The translations under genes were made by a program, and so were the position numbers. 64,000 nt of DNA. Origin: Brevundimonas pondensis. Lineage in GTDB: Bacteria; Pseudomonadota; Alphaproteobacteria; Caulobacterales; Caulobacteraceae. This document shows, piece after piece, positions 43,095 to 53,000 of the stretch. The stretch's first letter is position 1; the number at the start of each line of letters is the position of its first letter. The stretch is from contig NZ_CP062006.1 of NCBI RefSeq assembly GCF_017487345.1, positions 3,086,001-3,150,000 of the forward strand, in the 5' to 3' direction. The notes under the pieces are model-generated. The model was not told the DNA's origin. It was given only the letters and a program-made list of their open reading frames with translations, and ran no database searches.

Positions 43095-46000
43095 TGGCCC
43101 GACTCACCGCCGTCACGGCCTCCGCCGGCGCGGGAAAGACCACGCGCATCGTCGGCGACATCGCCGCCGAGGTGGCCATCCGGCCGCCCGAGGAGATCGT
43201 CGCCACGACCTTCACCATCAAAGCGGCGGATGAACTCGTCGAGCGAGCGCGGGCGCGTCTGTTCGGCGACGGGCGGACGGACGCGGCCGCCCGGCTGCTC
43301 GGCGCCCGGTTTGGGACGGTCAACGCCGTCTGCGGCGAGATCGTTTCGGAGTTCGCGCTCGATCTCGGACGGTCTCCCTCCACCGCCGTCATCGGCGCCG
43401 AGAACGAGTCCCTGATCTTCTCGATGGCGGCGGATCGCGCCATCGCCGCCCATGCAGCGGTCCTCAACGACCTGGCCGATCGCTTCGGCTACAATGACCC
43501 GCGACCGCCGACGGGCGGAGAAGGACCGGACTGGCGCCGGACGGTTCGCCGGATCGTCGATCTGGCGCGCGCCAACGGTCTGGACGCGGACGGCGTCCGC
43601 GTCTCGGCCGACCGCTCGATCGCTTCCTGTCGATCGCTTCCGCCGGCTGCGGCGTCGGACGGCGATGCGCTCGACACAGCCCTGAGCGACGCCCTCTCGG
43701 CCGTCATGGCGGCGCGACCCTCCGAGCTGAGCGCGAAGGCGAAAAGGCCGATGGAGGTCGTCCGGGCGGCGCATCAGCGTCTCGCCCGCGGCGAGAGCCT
43801 GTCGTGGCCTACCTGGGCCAGGCTGGCCAAGGCGGAATGCGCGCCCACCAAGGACGGACCCGCCTTCGCTTCGGCCATGACGGCTCTGGCCGCCGCGGCT
43901 GGACGGCATGCGGATCATCCCCGTCTTCGCGTGGACATCGAAGCCTTCATCCGCGCCACCTTCGACTGCGCGGCGGAAGCGCTCACCGCCTACCAGGACT
44001 GGAAGGCCCAGCGGGGCCTGCTGGACTTCACCGATCAGGAGGCGCTGGCGCTCGAGGTTCTGCGTGATCCGGCGATGGCCGCCCGGCTGAGAGAGCGGAT
44101 CAGCCGGGTGTTCGTCGACGAGTTCCAGGATTCCAGCCCGCTTCAGCTGGCGGTGTTCACAGCGCTCGCGGGTCTGGTCGAGGAAAGCACCTGGGTTGGC
44201 GATCCCAAACAGGCCATCTACGGCTTCCGAGGCGCCGACACGGATCTGACGCAGGCCGCGTTCGCCGGCGCCGCCTCGCAGGGAGAGTCGGCGGACGTGC
44301 TGGCCACCTCCTGGCGCAGCCGTCAGGGCATCATCGACCTGTCGAACGCCCTGTTCACGCCGGCCTTCGACCGCATGGGATTGCCGGCGGCCAATCACGC
44401 CTTCGCCAGGACAAACCGCTCCGAGACCGGTTTTGACCGGGCCGCTTTGGGCTGGTGGACCCTGACCGGCAAGGTCGATGAGCAGGCTCAGGCGCTCGCC
44501 GCGCAGGTCGTGGCCTGCCTCGATGACGGCGGTGAATGGTTGGTGGAGGACCGGTCGGGTGAGCACCGCCCGCTCTCGATCGGCGACATCGCCGTGCTCT
44601 GCCGCACCAACACCGACGTGGCCCGCTACGCGCGGGCGCTCAGCCAGGCCGGCCTGCCGGTGGCGGTGGAGCGTGGGGGGCTCGCGCGAACGCCCCATGT
44701 CGAACTGGTTCTCGCGGCCTGCCGATGGGTGGCCGACGCCTCTGATCGTCTCGCCCTGGCGGAGCTGGCCCGGTTCTTTTCGGACGATCCGGAATCGGAC
44801 GCCTGGCTCGGCGCCGCGGCGGAGGCTGACGCCGAATCCGCCCTGTCCGACCTCGTGCCGGTCGCCGAGGCGCTCGCCGTGCTGCGTACGGACATCCTCG
44901 CCCTCACGCCTGCGGAACTGGTCGACGCGGTGACCGCCCTTCCGGAGGTTATGGCGCGCATCGAGCGTTGGGGCGACACCGCGATCCGGTTCGACGACCT
45001 CGAAGCCCTGCGGGGGTTCGCCCGAACCTATGAGACCGAGTGCGTCTCGTCCGGCGCGCCCGCGACGCTTCCCGGCCTGATCCTGGCGCTCGACGGCGCC
45101 GATCCCAAGCGCCCGCCAAGCCTCGCGGCCGAAGCCGTCCAGGTGATGACCTATCACGGCGCCAAGGGGCTCGAGTGGCCGATGACGGTTCTCGTCGGAC
45201 TCGGCTGGGAGCCCAAGGCTCGCCTGTTCGAGCCCGCGGCGGAAGTTGATGGCGACATGGATTGGCGGGACCCGCTGGCCAATCGCTGGATCCGGTTCTG
45301 GCCATGGCCTTATGATTCCGCGGGCGGGGGCAGCGCCCTGGAGGCGGCGGTGGCCGAGTCCGCGTTCGGCCAGGCCGCCTGGCGACGGGCCGTGCAGGAA
45401 GACACCCGCCTGCTCTACGTCGGCGTCACGCGAGCCAGGGACTACCTGATCTTCGCCGCGCCGCCGAAACGCCCTGCGTGGCTGGCGGTGCTGGACGCAG
45501 CCGACGCGCCGCCCCACGTCACACCGCCGGCCGTAGACGACAATCTGATCGGCGTCGGCGACGCGACCTTCCTAGCCGATGTGCGTGTGCTGGCGGCGGA
45601 CGAGGGCGCAGCGCCCCGGTATCCCCAGGCGCCTCACGTGACCGCGCGCGTGGCTGCGGCGCCGCCTGCGTCTCCTCTCTTCGTCAAGCCCAGCGGCGCG
45701 ACCGGCGGCGGCTGGCGCGTGGTCGAACGGGTGGATCTCGGACCAAGGCTCGGGATCGACGGGGTGAGCGACATGGCGGCCTTAGGCGAAGCGCTGCACG
45801 CCATCCTGGCTTACGACGATCCGACGCGGGACGGCGCCCGGCGTCTCGCTGATGCGGACGCCATCCTGCGGCGCTGGTCGGTGGCCGGGCTGTCCGCGAC
45901 AGATGCCGTGGAGGCGTCCACCCGTCTTCGCGCCTGGCTGGCGGACCGTTGGCCCGACGGCGCGATCCTCAGCGAAAGCCCGATCCGCGCCCGCGTCGGC

Positions 46001-46249
46001 GATCAGATCGTGCAAGGGCGGATCGATCTGCTTGTCCGGCACGCTTCGGGCGTCGCCCTCGTGGACCACAAGAGCTTCCCAGGGGCGTTCGATCGGTGGG
46101 ATGAACACGCGCTGAGACACGCCCCCCAGTTGGGACTTTACGCCGACGCGGTGACCGCGGCCTCGTCGGACGCCTGCGACGCCCTGTTCATCCATATGCC
46201 CGTGGTCGGCGCGATCCTGAGGCTGGAAAAGGACAGCGAAGCGACGTGA
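43094..46249 (+). CDS. AddA-like UvrD helicase-nuclease
   Basis: About 1051 aa from ATG 43094; the open frame extends further upstream but that part lies inside the nuclease gene. SF1A helicase motifs are: Walker A SAGAGKTT (residue about 10), TFTIKAADELVERAR (Ia), VFVDEFQDSS (II, about 338), WVGDPKQAIYGFRGAD (III), TSWRS (IV), MTYHGAKGLEW (V, about 687) and LLYVGVTRARDYL (VI). The C-terminus has a RecB-type nuclease: GEALHAIL, GRIDLLV, ALVDHKSF (D...DxK) and QLGLYADAV. It would form a two-subunit helicase-nuclease with the preceding protein for end processing or defence. GC-rich codon use is like the flanking genes. Confidence 0.85.
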   Translation: MARLTAVTASAGAGKTTRIVGDIAAEVAIRPPEEIVATTFTIKAADELVERARARLFGDGRTDAAARLLGARFGTVNAVCGEIVSEFALDLGRSPSTAVIGAENESLIFSMAADRAIAAHAAVLNDLADRFGYNDPRPPTGGEGPDWRRTVRRIVDLARANGLDADGVRVSADRSIASCRSLPPAAASDGDALDTALSDALSAVMAARPSELSAKAKRPMEVVRAAHQRLARGESLSWPTWARLAKAECAPTKDGPAFASAMTALAAAAGRHADHPRLRVDIEAFIRATFDCAAEALTAYQDWKAQRGLLDFTDQEALALEVLRDPAMAARLRERISRVFVDEFQDSSPLQLAVFTALAGLVEESTWVGDPKQAIYGFRGADTDLTQAAFAGAASQGESADVLATSWRSRQGIIDLSNALFTPAFDRMGLPAANHAFARTNRSETGFDRAALGWWTLTGKVDEQAQALAAQVVACLDDGGEWLVEDRSGEHRPLSIGDIAVLCRTNTDVARYARALSQAGLPVAVERGGLARTPHVELVLAACRWVADASDRLALAELARFFSDDPESDAWLGAAAEADAESALSDLVPVAEALAVLRTDILALTPAELVDAVTALPEVMARIERWGDTAIRFDDLEALRGFARTYETECVSSGAPATLPGLILALDGADPKRPPSLAAEAVQVMTYHGAKGLEWPMTVLVGLGWEPKARLFEPAAEVDGDMDWRDPLANRWIRFWPWPYDSAGGGSALEAAVAESAFGQAAWRRAVQEDTRLLYVGVTRARDYLIFAAPPKRPAWLAVLDAADAPPHVTPPAVDDNLIGVGDATFLADVRVLAADEGAAPRYPQAPHVTARVAAAPPASPLFVKPSGATGGGWRVVERVDLGPRLGIDGVSDMAALGEALHAILAYDDPTRDGARRLADADAILRRWSVAGLSATDAVEASTRLRAWLADRWPDGAILSESPIRARVGDQIVQGRIDLLVRHASGVALVDHKSFPGAFDRWDEHALRHAPQLGLYADAVTAASSDACDALFIHMPVVGAILRLEKDSEAT

Positions 46250-46268
46250 AGGCGCAGGGGCGACGCGC

Positions 46269-47279
46269 ATGATCACAGTCGATCCCGCATGGTGGGAACA
46301 TCTCACGCCGCCCGACATGCATCCACATCGGGCGACCTTCGACGCCATGATGCATCGGTTCCTCGGCACGGCGCGCGGCGTGAGCTGGCTACGGTCGGCC
46401 ATGACGCCTGACGGCCTCATCCGGGTCCGTCTAGGCCAGCCGATTCCGGTCTTGCACGTCGCCCTTCTGGGCGGCGCGCTTCCTATCCTGATCCCGCCCC
46501 GGATCATCGAACCCGAGCATCGCGCGCTGGGCCCGACCGCCATGCGGTCCGGCCGCCCCTTGGCCCCGGGCGAGCTGGCGCTCTGTCCCGAGATCCGGTT
46601 CGAGCTGGTGACCGATCCGGTCATGCTCGACGCCTTGCGGGTCGGCGCGTTCGATCAGCCCTTCGTCGGCGTGACCCGGCCAGCCCAGATCTTTTCAACG
46701 CCGGCGCACCATCTCCTTAGGCCCACGTCCAAGCCGGATGGGGCCTTCGTCCTCTATCAGCACATCTTCGGCCACGCCGCGTCCTACCCCGACGACGGCT
46801 GGTTCTATGTCGGAGTCACGACCCGGCGTTGGCAGACCCGGTGGGCGGAGCATCGCCGCGCCATCGGCAGCGGGAGCCGACTCCGGTTCCATCAGCGGTA
46901 TCGCGACGAGACTGCCGCCGACCGCGTATCCTACGTCCATCATAAGGTCATGGCCGTAACCGACGACATCGAGCGCCTCTACAATACCGAAACATGGCTG
47001 CTGGAAGGCCACCGGCAGGACGCGCGCCTTCTCAACATGAGCGCTGGAGGCCGGGCGGGCCGCCGCCGGACGCCGGGTGCCTCCTCATTGAGCGCCGACG
47101 CCAGCTGTGCGCCGCCGCCGCGCCGCCGCGCCCCGCGCCTCACCCTGGACCAGCTCAACGCCATCCGGGGACTGGAAGCGCTCGCGACAGCCTCCGAGAT
47201 CGCGAGACGGGTCGCGGCCGCCAGCCCTCGGCAGGTGCGAGACGTGGTCGCAGGCCGCACCTACCGCAACGCGCGCTGA
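46269..47279 (+). CDS. GIY-YIG-like nuclease-domain protein
   Basis: A 336-aa protein, 19 bases after the helicase gene and likely in its operon. Around residues 178-260 are GWFYVGVTTRRWQTRWAEHRRA, then ETWLLEGHRQDARLLNMSAGG. These resemble the GIY-YIG elements YxGxTxxxxxRxxEH, the catalytic Glu and the terminal LNxxxGG. The first tyrosine pair is not perfect, so activity is uncertain. The N-terminal about 170 residues are of unknown family. The C-terminus is basic with a helix-turn-helix-like LDQLNAIRGLEALATASEIARRVAAASP that could bind DNA. A strand-nicking accessory to the helicase pair is a reasonable guess. Confidence 0.6.
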   Translation: MITVDPAWWEHLTPPDMHPHRATFDAMMHRFLGTARGVSWLRSAMTPDGLIRVRLGQPIPVLHVALLGGALPILIPPRIIEPEHRALGPTAMRSGRPLAPGELALCPEIRFELVTDPVMLDALRVGAFDQPFVGVTRPAQIFSTPAHHLLRPTSKPDGAFVLYQHIFGHAASYPDDGWFYVGVTTRRWQTRWAEHRRAIGSGSRLRFHQRYRDETAADRVSYVHHKVMAVTDDIERLYNTETWLLEGHRQDARLLNMSAGGRAGRRRTPGASSLSADASCAPPPRRRAPRLTLDQLNAIRGLEALATASEIARRVAAASPRQVRDVVAGRTYRNAR

Positions 47280-47487
47280 GGCTCGGGAGCTCGCAACGAA
47301 CCTGAAGCCCGACCGGGGCGCTGGCGATGGGAGCCGCCCCGCAGCTCGCGCGCCACCGGCCCGGCGTTCACGCGCGCCGCGCGCTGGATGTCCCATGCAC
47401 GCTGGACGGCCGCCTTTCCGATTCGCCATAGACCAGCCGGCGGTCCAGCAGCGGCAGGCAACCACGAGCAGAGGCCGAGCCGGGTCA

Positions 47488-48783
47488 TCAGGCCGCGGGC
47501 CGGGCCTGATGTTCCGTTCGACCCGACGCCTCGCAGCCGACCGGGCAGCCGGGATGGGCCGACAGGCCGAGCCGGGCATATTCCCAACCCTCGGGACGCA
47601 GCGGGCTGAACCAGGTTTGATCCCCGGACAGGTGGCGATCGCGTTCACGAAACAGAAGCCGTAAGGCGAGGAGCAGCCCGGCCCAGAAGGAGACGAACGC
47701 CACCGTCGGGATCGGACCATCGGTCATGCCGGCCTGCGGATGAAGACAGCCGACGCAAGGGGTCGTCGCGTCGTGCGAAGACACCTGGACGGCGAAACCG
47801 ACCGTGGCGCCGACGCCCATCCAGTCGGGCCGCCGCCGTTGCGCCGACCAGCGCGAGGGAATGTCGTCGACGCCCAACAGGACAACGGCGGCAAGGGCCT
47901 GGCCGTCGCGATAGCGCTCGACAAGCGGCTCGATCTGCAGGTCGCAGCCGTGACGGGACAGGTCCGTCACCTTGGCCGTGCCCAGGCCTGACCGCAGCAG
48001 CAGTGCGTTGCGGTTCAGGTTGCTGAGAGCGGACTCGTCATCGTCGATCACGCGGCAACGTCCGCGAATGTCCGGCGTCCTCAGCAAGGCGAACAGGGCC
48101 GCGTTTGCGATCGCCCCGCCGCTCACTAAGTCGAACGCGCCGAGCGCCGGTTCGGGCCTTGCCCCGCCGGGCGCGAGGTCGAGAACGACGTCCGTCGCCG
48201 GGCCGAACATCCGGTCGTAGGCCTGAGGGCTCCGCGCGAATGTCGACAGGCGGCGCATCGAGACCTTGAAGGCCTCGCTGGCGGCCAGGGCCCCCGCTGC
48301 CATCGCGCCGAACGGCTGATCGGTGGCCGTCCACGCCTGCGGCGCAGCCGTGGACAGGCTGGCGGACCAGTCAGACGCGCCGATGTAAAGAACACGCCCC
48401 GCCGCCGCGGGCCCCCGGTCGCCGAAGGCGACGACGAGATCGGCCGTCGCCGGAGGGATGCCGATCTCGATCGTGCGGTCCGGCAGGAGGTCCACTCCCA
48501 CGTCACGAAGGGCGTCGTGGAGTCGATCTCCTGCCAGGGGCGGCTGGGGCTCCGGCATCGCCGCATCCGGGCAGTCGATCCAGACCCGGTGGCCGGACCG
48601 GGCCATCAGCAGGGCGGCCGTGACCACCGCCGTGCGTCCCGGCGCCGTCCCTACCAGACGGGCGTCGGCCGAGATGACCACCGACAAATCCGACAAGGCG
48701 TCGACCAGAGCGGACTCCGGGACATCGTCCCGAAGTTCGGCGCGCATCAACAGGGTGGTGCGGCTAAGAGCCTGGGCCAGCAT
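47488..48783 (-). CDS. ThiF/E1-like adenylyltransferase
   Basis: Predicted to adenylate the C-terminal glycine of a ubiquitin-like protein. Of 431 aa, residues about 35-200 form a degenerate Rossmann-like first half. Residues about 215-380 are the active-type half: SGGAIANAAL (nucleotide loop, 221-230), RVIDDDESALSNLNR (244-258, Asp, Asn and Arg of the ThiF signature), KV at 271, and GVDDIPSRW (D306, R311). Cysteine pairs C343/C346 and C413/C417 could bind zinc, though the second pair is CxxxC. The start overlaps the JAMM gene stop (TGATG). A two-half layout recalls E1 rather than simple ThiF. I cannot point to the catalytic cysteine. Confidence 0.8.
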   Translation of the reverse strand: MLAQALSRTTLLMRAELRDDVPESALVDALSDLSVVISADARLVGTAPGRTAVVTAALLMARSGHRVWIDCPDAAMPEPQPPLAGDRLHDALRDVGVDLLPDRTIEIGIPPATADLVVAFGDRGPAAAGRVLYIGASDWSASLSTAAPQAWTATDQPFGAMAAGALAASEAFKVSMRRLSTFARSPQAYDRMFGPATDVVLDLAPGGARPEPALGAFDLVSGGAIANAALFALLRTPDIRGRCRVIDDDESALSNLNRNALLLRSGLGTAKVTDLSRHGCDLQIEPLVERYRDGQALAAVVLLGVDDIPSRWSAQRRRPDWMGVGATVGFAVQVSSHDATTPCVGCLHPQAGMTDGPIPTVAFVSFWAGLLLALRLLFRERDRHLSGDQTWFSPLRPEGWEYARLGLSAHPGCPVGCEASGRTEHQARPAA

Positions 48784-49223
48784 CAGACGATCTCCAGAAT
48801 GTCGGCGATCCTCACCTCGTGGAAACGGCCGTCAGGCTCGATCCGAGCGAGAAAGGCATCGGTGAAATCCGCCGGCCCTTGGGCGAACTGCGGGATGACC
48901 AGGCTCAGGAAGCCCGGCGTGTGGATCAGCGGGAAAGCGTCGTCCGTCGCCGAATGGTAGGCGGTGCCCGGATGGGTGTGGACCTGCACGCGCACGCCGG
49001 AGCCGCTGTCAGCCAGGTCCAGCCAGAAGTCGGTCAGCCAGTCGTGATCGACCTGGAAGCCGACCGCGCTGGCGGTGTGGCGGGGATGCCGGACCTCGCT
49101 GACGAGCGAGGGGTGGGCCCAAGGGCCCACCCACAATGCCTGGCATTCCCGGCGGCCGCCGCCGCAGGACCGGAGGTGGTGGAACGTCTGCGCGAGGACC
49201 GCCGACGGAATCTGCAGCTTCAT
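48783..49223 (-). CDS. JAB/JAMM-family (MPN+) metallopeptidase
   Basis: A 146-aa zinc peptidase expected to mature or remove ubiquitin-like proteins. JAMM residues are visible: E26 in GGRRECQALWVG, H82 and H84 in VHTHPG, S91 and D94 in HSATDD; the spacing after HTHP is one shorter than in AMSH-type enzymes. It is one base after the ubiquitin-like gene and overlaps the E1 gene by one base, so all three are translated as a unit. Its role would parallel Cap3 of type II CBASS or the deconjugase of Bil systems, but neither operon type is fully matched here. Confidence 0.85.
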   Translation of the reverse strand: MKLQIPSAVLAQTFHHLRSCGGGRRECQALWVGPWAHPSLVSEVRHPRHTASAVGFQVDHDWLTDFWLDLADSGSGVRVQVHTHPGTAYHSATDDAFPLIHTPGFLSLVIPQFAQGPADFTDAFLARIEPDGRFHEVRIADILEIV

Positions 49224-49224
49224 C

Positions 49225-49941
49225 TCAGCCCCCTTGGACGACGCGGGGACGCAGGATCAGACGCGCGCCGTCGGACAGACCGGCCTGGGCGACCGTCTGA
49301 CCGAGCCCCAGCTCAGCCCCGCCCTCGCTGAACAGAACCGGGCCGCCGGCCGGGTGGCCGAAATCGGCCAGGGCGCGCTCCAGCACCGCCTGCAGCGTCA
49401 CTTCGGGACGCACCCGCTGCGGAGCGGGCGCGCCATTGTACAGGACCACGATGCCGAAGCCGGGCGTCTCGCGGGGCGCCAGGAAAAAGCGCTCGATGCC
49501 GGGTTCGTCCAGCTTGACGACGTCGTTGGGCCGAATGCGGCGGTTCTCGGCGCCGCGGGCCTGCAGGTACAGGTCCGTCGTCTCGGGATCGGCTTCGGCG
49601 AGGCCGTACAGGATGCGGCCGCTGATGAGCGGCTTGCCCCAGCGCATCTCGCTGGACTCGATGACGAACTTGTAGTCCCGGTCGGTTTCGAAGCCGATGA
49701 ACCGCTCCTCGCCGCGCGGGCGGACGTCGATGGTCTCGTCCAGCCGGATATCCTCGAACTCGCCGTCCGACAGGATCACAAACAGGCTGTAGGATTCCGC
49801 CGTGCGCCCGACGGCGGTGTTGAGGATCTGGCGGCCGGTCGGGACGGGGTCCGACAGGCTGATCGGGCGGAAGTTCAGGTCGCCGTCGGCGAACTGGATC
49901 ACATGGGCGCCGGCGGGCCGGCTGTCGTTGGGGGAGGTCAC
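49225..49941 (-). CDS. Multi-ubiquitin-like protein with a Gly-Gly terminus
   Basis: A 238-aa protein from GTG 49941 (TSPNDSRPAGAHVIQF), with GGAG ten bases upstream. The frame continues upstream only as a shadow of the helicase gene. Three beta-grasp modules can be seen: about 13-85; 89-157 (YKFVIESSEMRWGKPLISG, then LYLQARGAENRRIRPND, VKLDEPGIERFFL), typical of bacterial multiubiquitin domains; and 162-236 (GIVVLYNGAPAPQRVRPEV). The protein ends exactly in VVQGG, a free Gly-Gly C-terminus ready for E1 activation without trimming. It is followed by the JAMM and E1 genes. Targets are unknown. Confidence 0.85.
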   Translation of the reverse strand: MTSPNDSRPAGAHVIQFADGDLNFRPISLSDPVPTGRQILNTAVGRTAESYSLFVILSDGEFEDIRLDETIDVRPRGEERFIGFETDRDYKFVIESSEMRWGKPLISGRILYGLAEADPETTDLYLQARGAENRRIRPNDVVKLDEPGIERFFLAPRETPGFGIVVLYNGAPAPQRVRPEVTLQAVLERALADFGHPAGGPVLFSEGGAELGLGQTVAQAGLSDGARLILRPRVVQGG

Positions 49942-50027
49942 TGGTCTTTTACTCCATGGCCGAGGGCGAAAGTGCCCGGCTCTGAAGTTCAAACCGCCGC
50001 CAATTGGGGGAACGGGTAATTCCGTCG

Positions 50028-53000
50028 TCAGATTTTCAGCGCCCCCGCGGCGATCGGGCCGCAAACGAAGAATGCGGGGCAGTTCGGGCAGGTGAAGGCG
50101 GATTCTCTGGTCGGAAAACGGCCGTCCAGGATGTCCGCCACGAAAGCGTTGATCGCGTCGCGGCGCTTGCCGACGTCCTTGGGCGCAAGGCCGCTCACCG
50201 TCTCGACGCGGCCATCGCCCAGATAGACGACTTCCATCGCCGCGCCCGGCGACACGGCGTCGATCACCAAGGGGAAGACGGCTTCCGCCTTCGCGGTCGC
50301 GCTGGTTTTTGAATAATGCCCCGTCCGCACCCGGCGGAATACCGGACCCCCAGCACCGTCCAGGACCTCGTCGGGCTGGACATGGATGTCGGCCCGGTCG
50401 AGCGCCGCGACCAGACGTTCGCCAGACCGACCGGAGCGACCCTGGCGGCTCTCGACGAAGGCCTCGACCAGTTCGGCCGCGATCTGCCGGAAGTCGGACC
50501 CGTAGTCGTCCCCGGCGAGACCGCTGGCCTCCAGCGCGGCGTCCAGAAGCCTGTCGGCCCGGCCCGGACCGCCATCCCGGATCACGTTGGAGAGCACGTC
50601 CCGGACCACATCGTGCATGGTCAGGAAGGCCGGTCGCGTCCCGCCGTTTCCACCGATCGCCAGAAGGACGCTGTAGAGGAACTGGCGAGGGCATTTTTCG
50701 TAAAGCGCAAGCTCGTGCAAGGCGAAGGCGGGCCGCTCGCTGGAGACGACGGCGACGGGCAGGTCTTCCGGCCGCCGATCTGGCGCGGCCGGATCCGTGA
50801 GCCAGCGCTCAGGACTCCGGGTCGCCCGGCCCACGAAGGCCGACACCGCGCGCTCGGCCGCCTTCCGACCCGCCGACGCCTTGTTCTGGCGGGCCGAGTA
50901 GATGAAAAGGCGGTCACGGGCCCGGGACAGGGCCACATAGAAGAGACATTCCTGTTCGTCGTCGTGGGCGGACCGGAGCAAGGGACCGGCCGGCGTGTCG
51001 AGGCGCCCGATCAGGCCGTCAGGCGGCGGGCAGGGCTTGGTGCGGAACGATCGGGGCAGCGCCTCGTGGTTCAGGCCCGGCAGGTGGACGACGGAAAACT
51101 CCAGCCCCTTGCTGCCGTGCATCGTCATCAGCCGCACGGCGTCGATGACCTGGGCCGCCGCAGGCAGTTGCCGCAGATCCCGATCGTCCGCCAAAGCCAC
51201 GAGCCGCCGAATGCGGTCCAGCAGACGCCGCACTGGACCTCGAGCCCCGCCGCCCGGCTGGACGCGGACGAAGTTCAGGAACTGCCAGATCGCCACGCCC
51301 CGCGCCTTCGCTTCGGGCGCGACCGATGACGCGATGTCGGCGACCACACGGGTGCGGTCAAGCAGCACAGACGCCAGGACCGTCCAAGGATGGTCCTCGG
51401 CGCTGAACCCGTTCAGAGCCGCGCGAAGACGCTCCAGCGCGGCGCGCCCCTCGGGCGACACCACCGCCAGGGCGTCCGTCCAATCCAATGGATCCCGGTT
51501 CCGGGTTCGCAGGGCCGTCATGGCGGCTTGGACGTCCGCCAGCGACAAGCCGGCGGACAGCGGCGTCTCCCGGACCAGACCCATGGCCCGCGGATCGGTG
51601 AGCAGGGTCAGCCAAGACAGCAGATCCTGGATTTCGGGTCGTTCAAACAGGCTTCCGAGGTAGAGGACCGGAACTCCGCGCCGCTCCAGCTCGGATCCGA
51701 GGCGGGCGAGGCGGTCGTTTCCCGAGCACAGGATGGCCTGATCCCGCAACGCGAAGCCCGCCGCCTTCAGTTCGCCGATCGCATCCGCCAAGGCCGCGGC
51801 CTCACCGTCATTGTCCAGAAACCGGCGATGCTCCACCGGATGACCCGAGGGACCGCGCTCAGCCTTCAGAGCCGCCGGCCGTCCTGCGCCGGCCGACATG
51901 CCCGTCGCGAAGGTCGAGAAGGCCTGAACGATCTCCTCGCTCGACCGATAGTTCACCGCCAAGGGCAGGCGCGTCCCCGCGCCGAAGTCGGCTGACCCGA
52001 AGCGGTCGACGTTGAACGGCGAGGCTCCGCGGAAACGGTAGATCGACTGGCGCACGTCGCCGACGACCCACAGATTGCGCCCCGTCGGATTGAGCCGCTT
52101 CAGCAGTTCGACGCTCGCGTGGTTCACGTCCTGATATTCGTCAACGAGGATGTGGCGATAGAGCGCCCGCAGTCCGATCTCAGCCTCGGGGTCCTCGCGC
52201 AACAGCGCCACGGGCAAGGTGATGAGGTCGCCGAAATCGATCGCCCGTCTGTCGCGCTTGATCTGCTGATAGCGCGCATAGACCCGGGCGACCTCGACGG
52301 CCTTCTCGGCGGCGATTCGCGCCGTGGCGTCCTCGCCGGCGGCGCCTTCCATCGCCTGGGCGAGGGCGAGATACTCGGCCGGGTCGACGAGTTCGTCCTG
52401 CGCCCGCGAGATCGCGGCTAGGATGTCGGAGAGCTTGGAGGCGGGATTGCGGATGTCCTTATAGTGCCGCAGGCCCAGTCGGGCGGATTCCGGCTCAAGC
52501 AGTTCGATGGCCTCGACGCGATCCATCAACCGGGGCTCCCGGTCGAAACCCAGCCTTCCGAAATGCCGTTGAACCAGATCTCGTCCGAAGGCGTGGAAGG
52601 TTCCGATCCACATGGCCGCCGCAGCCTCGGGGTCCCGGGCGGCGATCCGGTCCGCGAGCTCGCCCGCGGCCTTGTTCGAGAAGGTCAGGACCAGAAACCC
52701 TCTGGGATCCGCCCCCTCGTTCAGCAGGTCCACGATCCGCTTCACGAGGGTCTGCGTCTTACCGGTCCCGGGTCCGGCCTCCACCAGGGCCGGGCCGCCC
52801 CGATGCCCGGCCGCGGCGATCTGGGACGCATCGGGCTTCGCCGGCGAGCGGGCCGGCCCTTCGGGCTCGGGTTGGATCGGCGGCAACAGGAGGGCGTCGA
52901 GGAGCTGCTGAGCCGCCACCGCGAAGGGCGCCGCGAACATCCCGGCGATCTCTGTGGCGGTCCTGCCCTCGTCGATGTGCAGCCTGCGGACGACCGGCCG

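Noticed and set aside
43046..45517. 823-aa minus-strand frame across the AddA-like helicase
   Set aside because: Antisense; all helicase motifs are on the plus strand.
48200..48783. E1 N-terminal half considered as an E2 domain
   Set aside because: It looks like a Rossmann-type alternation with a single cysteine in WIDCPD; no E2-like catalytic context was visible.
49942..50694. N-terminal extension of the ubiquitin-like gene
   Set aside because: Overlaps the helicase-nuclease gene in another frame; GTG 49941 has a ribosome site and begins the first module.
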